From Paenibacillus uliginis N3/975 (GTDB taxonomy: Bacteria; Bacillota; Bacilli; Paenibacillales; Paenibacillaceae): DNA of 64,000 bases. Shown one piece after another: positions 1-8,256 of this stretch (positions within the stretch are counted from its first letter, which is position 1; each line of letters opens with the position of its first letter). A model generated the notes under the pieces. The model did no database searches. It was not told the origin of the DNA and saw nothing but the letters and a program-made list of their open reading frames with translations. The DNA lies in contig NZ_LT840184.1 in assembly GCF_900177425.1 (NCBI RefSeq), forward strand, positions 2,246,508 to 2,310,507. Reading direction: 5' to 3'. Made by a program: the position numbers and the translations under genes.

Positions 1-1518
1 TTTGTGAATGCGGTGGACGCTATTATTTATGAGCTGCATATTCGGGATTATACGATTCATGCTGGCAGTGGTGTGCGGAATAAGGGGAAATATCTCGGTC
101 TGACTGAGAAAGGAACCCGCGGAACGGACCAAATTGTTACAGGGCTGGACCATATCAAGGATCTTGGCGTGACACATGTTCAACTGCTGCCTATCTATGA
201 TTACGCTACGGAAAGTGTAGACGAGACTCGCTTGGATGAGCCGCAATATAACTGGGGATATGATCCCAAGAACTATAATGTGCCAGAAGGATCTTATGCG
301 AGCGATCCGTACCGGCCGGATACCCGTATCCGAGAGTTGAAACAGATGATCCAGACGTTCCATGACGAAGGGATCCGGGTCATTATGGATGTCGTGTACA
401 ACCATGTGTATGACGGGTATCTTATAAACTTTACGAAGCTGGTTCCCGGCTATTATCTTCGCTATACAGCGGACGGCAAGTTCTCTAACGGCTCCGGATG
501 CGGAAATGATAATGCAACCGAAAGACCGATGATGCGCAAATTTATCGTTGATTCAATACTGCATTGGGTTCAGGAATATCATATTGATGGTTTCCGCTTT
601 GATCTCATGGGGCTTATGGATACAGATACCATGAACGAAATCCGCAGACAGCTGGATAAGATCGATCCATCGATCATTATGATCGGTGAAGGCTGGAACA
701 TGGAAACCGAGCTGGCACAGGAGAAACGGGCGAATCAGCTTCAAGCTGCGGTAATGCCAAGAATCGCACATTTTAATGATGGATTCAGGGATGCTGTAAA
801 AGGAGATATTTTTGTTTTTGATAAGAAAGGATTTATCAGCACCGGAAAGTCCTTCGAATCCCATGTGAAGAAAGGAATTGTTGCAGGTATTTCCTACAGT
901 GATGAATTTGCTTCATTCGCGGTTGAGCCCAATCAGACGGTGAACTTTGTGGAATGTCATGACAATCATACCCTGTGGGATAAAATTGTACTGTCCACCG
1001 AGGGAGAAAACGATGATCTTCGGCGCGCTATGCACCGATTGGCTTCTTCTATGGTTCTGACCAGCCAAGGGATCTCATTCATTCATGCGGGGCAGGAATA
1101 TTACCGTACCAAAGGCGGCGAAGAGAACAGTTACAAATCTGGGGATGAAGTGAACCAGCTGAACTGGGATCAGGCAGCCGAGCACAAGGACGGCACGCTG
1201 TTTATCCGTCAGCTCATCAAGCTTCGCAAGGAACATCCAGCTTTCCGGATGAAAGATGCTGGTGCGATACGAAATCATCTCTTCTTCGAAGAAGCACCAG
1301 AGCATGCGGTGGCTTACAGTATTCGTGATCATGCGAACGGAGATCCTGAGAAGCATTTGTATGTGCTTCACTATGCTGGCAGAACAGCGGCTGAAATTAA
1401 GCTTCCGGATCTTGGCTCCTGGCATCTGTTGTTTGGAGAGGAATGTGTTGAAAATCTATGTGATAATATGTTAAAAGTCAACGGGATTGGCACGGTCGTT
1501 CTCGCCTGCAAGCCGTAG
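1..1518 (+). CDS. pulA: Type I pullulanase, 5'-truncated by window edge
   Basis: GH13 debranching enzyme that hydrolyses alpha-1,6 bonds of pullulan, glycogen or starch dextrins. The frame is open to base 1, so the GTG at 4 is probably internal and the N-terminal CBM/N-domains lie outside the window. Counting from that GTG, the type I signature YNWGYDP is at about residues 82-88, the nucleophile Asp200 is in DGFRFDLMG, the acid/base Glu229 is in MIGEGW and the transition-state Asp320 is in ECHDNH. The C-terminal beta-sandwich is complete and ends at residue 504. No signal peptide can be judged. The next gene starts 106 bp downstream and also encodes a glycosidase-fold protein. Confidence 0.93.
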   Translation, partial: FVNAVDAIIYELHIRDYTIHAGSGVRNKGKYLGLTEKGTRGTDQIVTGLDHIKDLGVTHVQLLPIYDYATESVDETRLDEPQYNWGYDPKNYNVPEGSYASDPYRPDTRIRELKQMIQTFHDEGIRVIMDVVYNHVYDGYLINFTKLVPGYYLRYTADGKFSNGSGCGNDNATERPMMRKFIVDSILHWVQEYHIDGFRFDLMGLMDTDTMNEIRRQLDKIDPSIIMIGEGWNMETELAQEKRANQLQAAVMPRIAHFNDGFRDAVKGDIFVFDKKGFISTGKSFESHVKKGIVAGISYSDEFASFAVEPNQTVNFVECHDNHTLWDKIVLSTEGENDDLRRAMHRLASSMVLTSQGISFIHAGQEYYRTKGGEENSYKSGDEVNQLNWDQAAEHKDGTLFIRQLIKLRKEHPAFRMKDAGAIRNHLFFEEAPEHAVAYSIRDHANGDPEKHLYVLHYAGRTAAEIKLPDLGSWHLLFGEECVENLCDNMLKVNGIGTVVLACKP

Positions 1519-1624
1519 ATCGTCGTTATGAAAGCTGGAAATTACCAAGAAATGATTAATGCCTGAAATATCTTTCGTCTGATATGCTGGTGAATGAATC
1601 TGACGAAAGAATTGAGGCGTACTT

Positions 1625-3241
1625 GTGAAAAAATATATATTGTCTCTGATGGTGTGTTTGATGTTAATCCCAAGCGGATTCACCCCTGTGGAGGCCAAGC
1701 AAGCCCCGAGTCAACCCGTATTTAATGATATCTCAGGAAGTTATGCGAAAGAAGCTATTCTTCGCTTGGCCAAGAGAGGGATCGTAAACGGAAATGGCGC
1801 CGGGGCTTTTCTGCCGCGGGGTAAAGTTACACGCGCAGAGTTTACGGCGATGCTTGGCAGGCTCTTGGGGATGAATCCGGTAATGAATGATCTGCCTGCA
1901 TTTCGGGACGTTCCGAACCAGGCTTGGTATTACGGATGGGTTCACAGTGGAACGAATCTCGGGATTGTTAATGGTAAAGGAGAGCGGCTATTTAATCCCA
2001 TGGATCCCGTGTCTAGGCAGGAAGCGGCGGTAATGATGGTCCGTGCCATGAAGCTGGACAGCAGCCGTGGTGATATGGATGTAGCAGACCGTTACAAAGA
2101 TTCAGAGGATCTGGCGTCCTGGGCACGGTCGGAAGTGGGAACTGCTACAACAAAAGGTTGGATGCAGGGAAGTGATGGATTCTTTCGTCCATATGATGCT
2201 ATTACCAGAGAAGAAACGGCCATGCTGTTGGACCGTGTTCTGCGTTCCGGTAATGTATCGGATGTTCTGGACTCAGGATATAACTCATTAGCGTCCGGTA
2301 TCCAAATGGGATGGATGTACAACGGATCTGCGGAGCAGTATATCTCCTATGCCAAAACAGCCGGCCTGAATACACTCGTGCCTCGGTGGTATTATATCGA
2401 GAGCACTGGGGCGGTCTCTGACAAGACAGACCAGAAGCTGCTTAATTGGGCTCAGCTTAACGGCCGAAAGGTGTGGGGGATGCTCGGAAATCGTTCTAAT
2501 GCAGAAGCAACCCATCAAATGCTGAGTGATGCCAATTCAAGGCGTTCCGTGGTGAACACACTGGCTGGATATGTGGTGAAGTATAAGCTCAACGGTATTA
2601 ATGTGGATTTTGAAAATGTTTTGCCTGAGGACCGCTATAATTTGACAGCCTTTATTCGTGAGTTATCGGCTGAACTGCGGCGTTGGGGTGCTGTGACCTC
2701 GATCGACGTTTCTCCGGACTTAGGAACAGATTGGACAGCCGCTTTTGATTATGCTGCCCTGGGTAAATCCGCCGATTATTTGGTGCTTATGGGGTATGAC
2801 GAACATTGGGGAGGAGCGCCGAAAGCCGGATCGGTTTCTTCATTGCCTTGGTTATCATCCGCAGTGGATAAATTTTTGACTCAAGTTCCAGCTTCGAAGG
2901 CGGTGATCGCTCTTCCGCTGTATACCCGGGAGTGGAGATTTTATCCAACAGTTGGCTCAGAGGATATCAGTTTAATCGAGCAGGGAAGACGAATACGACA
3001 GCAATCAGCTTCAATGGTATGGAATGATGTTGTTGGACAATATGAAGCGGGGTATATACGTAGCGGATTGCAGCGCAAAATCTGGACGGAGGACGCCCGA
3101 TCCTTATCAGTGAAGCACAGCATGGTAGAGGATCGGCATACTGCCGGATTCGCTTATTGGTTTCCGGGATCAGAGACCCCGGATGTATGGCAGGCCATCA
3201 TGAATATGAAACGATATAAGAGCTATTCATTTGATATTTAA
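1625..3241 (+). CDS. SLH-domain GH18-family glycosidase
   Basis: Secreted, cell-wall-anchored protein of 538 aa. It has a signal peptide (MKKYILSLMVCL..., cleavage near VEA-KQ), three SLH repeats at about 34-83, 98-147 and 158-207, each with a TRAEF-, SRQEA- or TREET-type motif, and then a GH18 TIM barrel at about 225-530. The barrel carries GINVDFENV, in which the DxxDxDxE signature keeps the last Asp and the catalytic Glu while the leading positions are Asn. This resembles spore-cortex and peptidoglycan GH18 enzymes (YaaH/YdhD type) more than classical chitinases. The GTG start follows TTGAGGCG. SLH domains normally bind pyruvylated secondary wall polymer. Substrate is inferred; chitin or peptidoglycan are both possible. 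Confidence 0.85.
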   Translation: MKKYILSLMVCLMLIPSGFTPVEAKQAPSQPVFNDISGSYAKEAILRLAKRGIVNGNGAGAFLPRGKVTRAEFTAMLGRLLGMNPVMNDLPAFRDVPNQAWYYGWVHSGTNLGIVNGKGERLFNPMDPVSRQEAAVMMVRAMKLDSSRGDMDVADRYKDSEDLASWARSEVGTATTKGWMQGSDGFFRPYDAITREETAMLLDRVLRSGNVSDVLDSGYNSLASGIQMGWMYNGSAEQYISYAKTAGLNTLVPRWYYIESTGAVSDKTDQKLLNWAQLNGRKVWGMLGNRSNAEATHQMLSDANSRRSVVNTLAGYVVKYKLNGINVDFENVLPEDRYNLTAFIRELSAELRRWGAVTSIDVSPDLGTDWTAAFDYAALGKSADYLVLMGYDEHWGGAPKAGSVSSLPWLSSAVDKFLTQVPASKAVIALPLYTREWRFYPTVGSEDISLIEQGRRIRQQSASMVWNDVVGQYEAGYIRSGLQRKIWTEDARSLSVKHSMVEDRHTAGFAYWFPGSETPDVWQAIMNMKRYKSYSFDI

Positions 3242-3261
3242 TACTTTATAAAGCAGAAGTA

Positions 3262-3306
3262 AAACGTGCCAGCCAAGGGTTTACCTTTGGTCGGCACGTT
3301 TTTTTA
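3262..3306 (+). terminator. Rho-independent terminator after SLH-GH18 gene
   Basis: AAACGTGCC pairs with GGCACGTTT, with an inner CCAAGG/CCTTTGG helix and a run of seven T. Confidence 0.85.
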
Positions 3307-3427
3307 GTAATACATTGTGTCGTATTGAGCCTACAGGCTTTCTACCTCCGTTATTTACAGGATCGAAGGCTTCTTTCATCGCGTGTTCATTGATTCACGT
3401 ATCCCGGAGAAGCGAGAGCGGTCGGCT

Positions 3428-3492
3428 AAAAGTTTTCCAAAGGAAAACTACTTCGGAAGCAAACGCTTTGTCTCCTAGAGACAACAGCGATT
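3428..3492 (+). ncRNA. Tandem-hairpin leader or small structured RNA, unidentified
   Basis: Three hairpins stand in a row in a 408-bp gap. At 3431-3449 AGTTTTCC-AAA-GGAAAACT is a perfect 8-bp stem. At 3451-3459 there is a small CTTC/GAAG stem. At 3464-3489 CGCT-TTGTCTC-CTA-GAGACAA-(C)-AGCG makes 11 pairs with one bulged C. None is followed by a T-run, so these are not ordinary terminators. The stretch lies upstream of a plausible promoter for the RidA gene, so it is either a separate short transcript or a longer 5' leader. I do not recognise the family. Confidence 0.45.
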
Positions 3493-3554
3493 GGAGGGAC
3501 GGTTCGTACACGCAACGTCTCACAACGAAAAAGTTTCTTTATACGGAAGTGTTT

Positions 3555-3583
3555 GTTACAGAAGCGCTTTTTCATGATACAAT
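3555..3583 (+). promoter_or_regulatory. Possible SigA promoter for RidA gene
   Basis: GTTACA (3555-3560), 17 bp, TACAAT (3578-3583). The gene starts 67 bp after the -10 box. Confidence 0.4.
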
Positions 3584-3649
3584 GGACCGCAAATGACAGC
3601 TTGGTATCACTAACGATTTCAGATAACAAGGAATTAGGAGGGGTTTAGC

Positions 3650-4105
3650 ATGGTTGATTCCATCGATGAACGATTGACGGTACTCGGTATAACACTTCCT
3701 GAAGCTAGTGGGCCTGCTGCGAAGTACGCAAACGCTGTAACGGTAAACGGCCTTATGTTTGTGTCAGGCAAAGGTCCTGCGGGACAGCCGCGTGGGAAGC
3801 TTGGAGAAGCTTTTACGACTGAACAGGGATACGAATTTGCACGTCAAGCTGGGATCGAAGTGCTAGCTGTACTTAAGGAAACTCTTGGTTCGCTGGAAAA
3901 GGTAAAGAGGGTAGTGAAAATCCAAGGATTCGTGAATGCAGTATCCAGCTTCGAAGAACACCACAAGGTGTTAAACGGGTACTCAGACCTTCTGATGGAT
4001 GTATTCGGTGAAGCCGGCGTTCATGCCCGTTCCGTATTGGGTGCTGTCTCGGTCCGGGATGATCTGCCCATTATCGTAGATTCTATTTTTCAGGTGGAGG
4101 AATGA
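3650..4105 (+). CDS. RidA family protein (YjgF/YER057c/UK114)
   Basis: 151 aa, the longer RidA subgroup with an N-terminal extension (SIDERLTVLGITLPEA). RidA proteins deaminate reactive enamine/imine intermediates released by PLP enzymes; this subgroup is less well defined biochemically. Family features seen are NGLMFVSGKGP near residue 36, the central ARQAGIEVLAVLKETLGS helix, and HARSVLGAVSV-RDDLPIIVD at the C-terminus. The Arg of the HARS motif (about residue 126) corresponds to the substrate-carboxylate Arg of RidA. A strong AGGAGG site stands 8 bp before ATG. Its stop overlaps the next ATG as ATGA, so the truncated GNAT ORF is translationally coupled. Confidence 0.88.
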   Translation: MVDSIDERLTVLGITLPEASGPAAKYANAVTVNGLMFVSGKGPAGQPRGKLGEAFTTEQGYEFARQAGIEVLAVLKETLGSLEKVKRVVKIQGFVNAVSSFEEHHKVLNGYSDLLMDVFGEAGVHARSVLGAVSVRDDLPIIVDSIFQVEE

Positions 4106-4332
4106 TACATGGTGGTCATATCGGTTTTGTTATCCGTCCGTCGGAGAGAAGCAAAGGTTATGGCAAGCTTCTGTTGAAAGAGCTGCTGGATAAGGCCAAG
4201 GAGAAACAAATCTCTGAGGTACTATTGACATGTGATGAGGATAACGCTGCATCCCGCCGCATTATTGAGAGCAACGGGGGCAGGCTAAAAGACATACATG
4301 ACGGAAGCTGTAAATACTGGATTATGACCTAA
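4102..4332 (+). pseudogene. N-terminally truncated GNAT acetyltransferase
   Basis: 76 aa corresponding only to the C-terminal half of a GNAT domain: the acetyl-CoA pyrophosphate loop (RPSERSKGYGKLLL, an R/Q-x-x-G-x-G/A type motif) and the beta5-alpha4 region (CDEDNAASRRIIESNGG). The first three or four beta strands are missing. The ATG overlaps the RidA stop. No upstream remnant is visible because RidA coding runs right up to it, which suggests a deletion that fused the RidA end to the middle of a GNAT gene. It may still be translated by coupling but should not have a full acceptor site. Confidence 0.7.
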
Positions 4333-4333
4333 C

Positions 4334-5191
4334 TTAAGAGGTAACGGGCTTGTCTAGCCAATCAAATATTCGGTTTACTGCAGTCTCATGCCAGTCAGCA
4401 GGAAAGTGGTGTCCAAGGTCTTTATACAGATGCAAGCTGACATCCTTTCCTAATTCAAGCAGCCGTTCGTTCATTTGAAGTCCATGACCGACAGATACTT
4501 GCTCATCTAGAGTACCGTGTACGATAAGTACAGGACATTGAATTTTATCTGCAAAATGAAGAGGGGATCGTTCAAGGTAACGCTCGGGGTATTTTGTCGG
4601 TGTGCCCCCGATCACTCTCTTCAGCATTCTGCGGAGATCGACACGTTCCTCATACGCCTGATTCATGTCCGATATACCGCTCCAAAGGATCAATTTGGAT
4701 ATCGCAGAAGTTGCTGCAGCCGCTTTAGCTGCATTGATTGATCCCCGAGAGAAACCGAGCATATAGATGGACTCCGTATCTACAAATGACAGCTTGGAAA
4801 GCCAAGTCATTGCGGACAGAACATCCATGACATCCCGACCGCCGAACTCGTCCCGGCCTTGGCTTCCTTCATTTCCTCGATAGGCAGGAGCGAATACAGC
4901 ATAGCCTCTAGCTGCGAATTGGCGAAGCCAATCCAGTTTGACGGCACCATATTTACCGATACCCCCACGGCAATAGATAAGGAGAGGGAGCTTGTCTTTT
5001 TGAAGAGTGGACGTACCCTCTCCGTCTATATCCAGTGGTGACTCTATTATCTCGACCCCTGATATATCGGAAACGGACTGGTTTATGTATTGTTTCAGAG
5101 GGGTACCTTTGTAATGCGTAAAGTTTGTCGGCATGCATAAATAGCCTTTAACTTGGAGATCATCTGATAAGTATGTTAATCGATAGATCAT
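4334..5191 (-). CDS. Alpha/beta hydrolase, prolyl-oligopeptidase/dienelactone-hydrolase type
   Basis: 285 aa cytosolic hydrolase. The N-terminus is a short beta region rather than a propeller. The oxyanion region is YCRGGIGKYGAVKLDW, the nucleophile elbow is GFSRGS (Ser near residue 149), the acid is in HGTLDEQVSVGHG and the His is in LGHHFPADWHE. This is the S9/COG1506-like arrangement, so a peptidase or esterase acting on small substrates is likely. The substrate cannot be deduced. It converges on the truncated GNAT gene with 1 bp between them and no clear terminator. Confidence 0.82.
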   Translation of the reverse strand: MIYRLTYLSDDLQVKGYLCMPTNFTHYKGTPLKQYINQSVSDISGVEIIESPLDIDGEGTSTLQKDKLPLLIYCRGGIGKYGAVKLDWLRQFAARGYAVFAPAYRGNEGSQGRDEFGGRDVMDVLSAMTWLSKLSFVDTESIYMLGFSRGSINAAKAAAATSAISKLILWSGISDMNQAYEERVDLRRMLKRVIGGTPTKYPERYLERSPLHFADKIQCPVLIVHGTLDEQVSVGHGLQMNERLLELGKDVSLHLYKDLGHHFPADWHETAVNRIFDWLDKPVTS

Positions 5192-5331
5192 GCTTAAACC
5201 GCCTTTGTGCTTTGTTGAAATGGATGTGTTGGCTTAATGTGACTATACCTTTAATGACGATAGCCAGCAACAATTTGAAGCTGTTGTTATGGGTACAAGT
5301 AAACAAAAAAGGGATTGGAAAAAGTTACAAC

Positions 5332-5360
5332 TTGCAAAGATTCCTACTCATATGTTAAAT
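5332..5360 (+). promoter_or_regulatory. Possible tRNA-His promoter
   Basis: TTGCAA (5332-5337), 17 bp, TTAAAT (5355-5360), 21 bp before the mature tRNA. Confidence 0.4.
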
Positions 5361-5380
5361 TATAAATCACTGATTGATAT

Positions 5381-5454
5381 GGCGGTCGTGGCGAAGGGGT
5401 TAACGCACCGGTCTGTGGCTCCGGCATTCGTGGGTTCAAGTCCCATCGATCGCC
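5381..5454 (+). tRNA. trnH: tRNA-His (GTG anticodon)
   Basis: Acceptor GCGGTCG (5382-5388) pairs with CGATCGC (5447-5453) with one G-T pair. The extra 5' G-1 at 5381 faces C73 at 5454, the histidine identity pair. The D-arm is GGCGAAGGGGTTAACGC. The anticodon loop is CTGTGGC with anticodon GTG. The T-arm is GTGGG-TTCAAGT-CCCAT. The 3' CCA is not encoded. The innermost anticodon-stem pair is T-T (CCGGT/TCCGG) where an A-T pair would be usual. Confidence 0.95.
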
Positions 5455-5482
5455 CTTATAAAGCAAACTTAATAGTCAACAT

Positions 5483-5510
5483 AAAAGGAGAGCCCTCGGG
5501 CTCTCCTTTT
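5483..5510. terminator. Bidirectional terminator, tRNA-His / LiaF-like gene
   Basis: Perfect inverted repeat AAAAGGAGAGCCC-TC-GGGCTCTCCTTTT, giving T-runs on both strands between two converging units. Confidence 0.85.
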
Positions 5511-5576
5511 ATGTTTGTTATGTATTTTTGGATAGCAACGAAAATATATGTTCCCGATTTGGTGCGTAACAACAAT

Positions 5577-6077
5577 TTACCCGCGCTTTCTTTGTCCGAG
5601 GATTAGCCAAGCACCGCCGAGGACAAGCAAGATTGCAATCAAAGGCTGTACAATTGACAAATAACTCAGAACCGGTCCGATTGAGAAAACGACAAAGAAT
5701 AACAGCGACAGCACGGTCAAAATATTGATCGGAATAAGCATCCACTTGTTGCGGGAGCCAAACCAGTAAAATTCGAACAGGCCTGCAGCAACGGCTAGAA
5801 TGAATCCCGGCCACATGGTTCCCCAATTATCAAATAAGGAAGCAATTTGGCTGACAATACCCGCTGTGAGCAGAATTCCTCCCGGAATAAGAAGTCCGAC
5901 CCCTTTGCGTCCAACCATGGAAAAGTACATCCAATGGAAGAACAGTCCGAGTGGAATGACAAACAGTGTAGGCCAAAACGTTGCGAAGATGGATCCTGTA
6001 CTTATCATGCCTCCCTGGTTGAATAACAGATAGGCACCCAGTAAGATCAGCAGCGGCGCAAGAATGGTTCGTTTCAT
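5577..6077 (-). CDS. LiaF-transmembrane-domain-like integral membrane protein
   Basis: About 166 aa with four to six hydrophobic segments: a short helix ending in NQGG, two WPTLFVIPLG- and MWPGFILAVAAG-type helices and a C-terminal pair. The pattern matches the LiaF/DUF5668-type membrane module found in envelope-stress proteins of Firmicutes. There is no soluble sensor domain. The start was set at the ATG 12 bp after AAAGGAG; an in-frame ATG four codons earlier overlaps that Shine-Dalgarno and is unlikely. It ends in RKRG, a positive-inside cytosolic tail. A role in cell-envelope stress is inferred from family only. Confidence 0.7.
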   Translation of the reverse strand: MKRTILAPLLILLGAYLLFNQGGMISTGSIFATFWPTLFVIPLGLFFHWMYFSMVGRKGVGLLIPGGILLTAGIVSQIASLFDNWGTMWPGFILAVAAGLFEFYWFGSRNKWMLIPINILTVLSLLFFVVFSIGPVLSYLSIVQPLIAILLVLGGAWLILGQRKRG

Positions 6078-6163
6078 TACGTAAATCATCTCCTTTCATA
6101 TGTACTCAATAAAGTGAGCATATCACGAATTAAAAAGAGTGTCCTCCGTCTGAGGGTAAATGT

Positions 6164-6189
6164 ACTACCTAGACTTTAGTCTAGGTAGT
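6164..6189. promoter_or_regulatory. Perfect 11-bp inverted repeat, operator-like
   Basis: ACTACCTAGAC-TTTA-GTCTAGGTAGT lies about 85 bp upstream of the LiaF-like gene start. It has no T-run on either strand, so it fits a protein-binding operator better than a terminator. The rest of the 365-bp gap holds only the hairpin at 6269 and no convincing ORF. Confidence 0.5.
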
Positions 6190-6268
6190 GTATAAGGGGG
6201 ACTTATATAAGTAGTGAGTCAGTTGAACGAATAAAGTAAAACAAGAACAAAGATACTACATTTATACG

Positions 6269-6299
6269 AAAATCCGTTCCAGTTGGGGCGGATTTTTTG
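6269..6299 (+). terminator. Terminator-like hairpin with T-run
   Basis: AAAATCCG and CGGATTTTTT flank a 13-nt loop. No gene on the plus strand ends nearby, so it may end an unannotated short transcript. Confidence 0.5.
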
Positions 6300-6442
6300 T
6301 CAAATTTGCATGCCAGATTATCGTTTTACAGTTTAGTTGGAAGTCCTTCCCATTTTCATATTCGTAAATCAATGTTTATATAATGATAGCTAGCATCAAG
6401 AAGTTGACGATTAACACAGAAAAATAAAGGGGACAGCATGAT

Positions 6443-7174
6443 ATGGAATCGGCTCTTATAGGTAGCTTTATTTCAGCCATGGCAACCGTGTTTGGAGCGG
6501 TGCCGTTATTATTCGTAAAAACATTATCCGAGAAATGGAAAGATATCCTCATCGCTTTTACGGCAGGAATCATGGTTTCTGCTTCGACCTTCGGCCTAAT
6601 GCCTCAATCCTTGCAGGAAGGCGGGATCATACCGCTTACAGTCGGATTGCTGCTCGGTATTGTGGTCTTGGATCTGATTGAAAAAAACATTCCCCACATC
6701 GATGTGGAAAATCAGTCGCGTATAAGGTCTTTTGATTCTTCGTCATTGCTGGTCATTATTGCTTTGTTCCTTCATAACATTCCGGAAGGGCTTAGCACGG
6801 GATTCAGTTATGCGAGTCAAAATGTTGGACTGGGACCCATGGTTGCAATCTCGATCGGCGCACAAAATATGCCGGAGGGATTAATCTTAGCCGTATTCCT
6901 GATTAACTCCCGAGTGAGCAGATTCAAAGCATTTATGATCGTGTTCATAACCGGAATGATGGAGCTTGTTTCCGCTGTCGTTGGTTATTTTGCAGCTAGT
7001 TATATTGAATTTTTGATTGGTTACGGATTAGCATTTGCAGCTGGAGCCATGATGTTTATCGTGTATAAGGAACTGATTCCTGAGAGTCACGGACACGGGT
7101 ATGAGCGTCCTTCAACCTATTCATTTATAATAGGACTCCTGATCATGGTATATATTAGCTATGCTTTTGCTTGA
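6443..7174 (+). CDS. ZIP family metal transporter
   Basis: 243 aa, eight predicted transmembrane helices, ZupT/ZIP family importer for Zn2+ and related divalent cations. The two metal-site motifs are clear: HNIPEGLSTG in TM4 (about residue 111) and QNMPEGLILA in TM5 (about residue 141). In TM5 the usual His is Gln, as in many GufA-type ZIPs. The loop between TM3 and TM4 is short, with no His-rich stretch. A GGGGA site stands 8 bp before ATG. A TATAAT box lies at 6379-6384 with a weak -35. No Zur-like operator was recognised. Confidence 0.88.
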   Translation: MESALIGSFISAMATVFGAVPLLFVKTLSEKWKDILIAFTAGIMVSASTFGLMPQSLQEGGIIPLTVGLLLGIVVLDLIEKNIPHIDVENQSRIRSFDSSSLLVIIALFLHNIPEGLSTGFSYASQNVGLGPMVAISIGAQNMPEGLILAVFLINSRVSRFKAFMIVFITGMMELVSAVVGYFAASYIEFLIGYGLAFAAGAMMFIVYKELIPESHGHGYERPSTYSFIIGLLIMVYISYAFA

Positions 7175-7241
7175 TACATAAGGACCGGATGCTGTGAAAG
7201 GTCGAAACTGTTATAATGATGAGGAACCGAGGTGATGCGAT

Positions 7242-7502
7242 ATGGCGAAAAAAAAGGGAAGAAAAGAGACGCCTAGAACTGAATCTACAGATAAGCCGGC
7301 GACTCTTAAGGATTTGTTAAATCCGCAGGTGATCGAACGCTTAAAAGCCCAGGCTGATTCCCTGAAAGCTGATGAAGCAAAGAGACTTGAAGAAGAGCGT
7401 CTCAAGCGGGAAGCAGCACGTAAAGCAGAGCAGAAACGATTGGATAATGATTTTGAGCATCTGCTGGAAAATAGTGGGATGGATTGGCGCAAGTACAAAT
7501 GA
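7242..7502 (+). CDS. yqkE: YqkE/DUF3886 family small charged protein
   Basis: 86 aa, very basic N-terminus (MAKKKGRKE), a central KDLLNPQVIERLKAQADSLK segment, then a long Lys/Glu/Arg-rich helix likely to form a coiled coil and a conserved-looking end SGMDWRKYK. This matches the Bacillus YqkE (DUF3886) family, whose function is unknown. It is cytosolic with no cysteines. A GAGGTGAT site stands 7 bp before ATG. Two terminators follow. Confidence 0.8.
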   Translation: MAKKKGRKETPRTESTDKPATLKDLLNPQVIERLKAQADSLKADEAKRLEEERLKREAARKAEQKRLDNDFEHLLENSGMDWRKYK

Positions 7503-7529
7503 ACAGGCGGCTTTAGCCGTCTGTTTTCT
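7502..7529 (+). terminator. Terminator after yqkE
   Basis: AACAGGCGGC-TTTA-GCCGTCTGTT followed by TTCTT. The stem begins one base before the TGA ends. Confidence 0.75.
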
Positions 7530-7587
7530 TGTACTTATACCTCATTTGATGTGCTAACTTATTGCACTACTTGGTAACTAAATTTAC

Positions 7588-7634
7588 AACACGAGTCACC
7601 TGGCCTTTTGGCTATGGCAGATCGTGTTTTTTTG
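7588..7634 (+). terminator. Second terminator-like hairpin
   Basis: AACACGA pairs with TCGTGTT around an inner GGCC/GGCT helix and is followed by a run of T. Confidence 0.65.
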
Positions 7635-7764
7635 TTATTCAGACTTGCCTTTTCTCTAATCCAATTCTCTAGTATCCCTCGGCTTCTTATCCGATGTATA
7701 ATTATGGAATACTGCTGTCTAAAGATAAAGATGTGGTATTCATAAGATCTTGTGATGCTATTTA

Positions 7765-8214
7765 TTGGCCACAGTCCGAACAGAGGAGAAACGGATACAG
7801 CCTGTTATTTTTGAGGACACCGTGCCGTTTCTTGAAGAATGGACTGGACAGATACCTGTATTTATATTATCTAATATCGATTCAGAAGACCTCATAGCAG
7901 CAATTGAATATCACAGCTTGAAAGTGGGTGGAGTCATTACAAGTGAAGAGGTTCGCTCATATAAACCGAGGAAAGAAATGTTCCTGGAGGGATTGCACAG
8001 AACAGGTTTAAAACCTGATGAGGTGCTTCATATCGGAGATTCCATTGTGAATGACGTCTATGGAGCCATGCAGTACGGGCTTGATGCAGTGTGGTTGAAT
8101 CGTGCGGGGAAAGATAATCAGAAATCTATTCATCCTACTTATATCTATTCGGATTTGAACGCAGTTACGGAGATGATGAAGAGTCAAATTTCAAGTAAAA
8201 TCGGGAAGTGTTGA
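7765..8214 (+). pseudogene. HAD-family hydrolase lacking its N-terminus
   Basis: The frame opens at a TTG with no ribosome site and encodes about 149 aa. HAD motif II is FILSNIDSED, motif III Lys is in YKPRKEMF, and motif IV is HIGDSIVNDVYGA. Motif I (the DxDxT nucleophile loop) and most of the cap should lie about 90 residues upstream and are absent from the preceding 260 bp in all frames. The product cannot be catalytic as a HAD phosphatase. An internal deletion is likely. The following GNAT gene has its own strong ribosome site. Confidence 0.7.
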
Positions 8215-8256
8215 AACAGGTTACGGGGTAAAGTATTGCTTTTAGGAGGATACTAA

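Noticed and set aside
3540..3575. AGAAGCGCTTTTTCA before the RidA gene considered as a cre site
   Set aside because: Core spacing does not fit the cre consensus when aligned on either strand.
3315..3596. Open frame of 93 codons over the hairpin region
   Set aside because: No ribosome site, low-complexity translation and strong inverted repeats; the DNA is better explained as structured non-coding sequence.
5289..5606. Open frame running through tRNA-His and its terminator
   Set aside because: It covers an evident tRNA gene and a bidirectional terminator.
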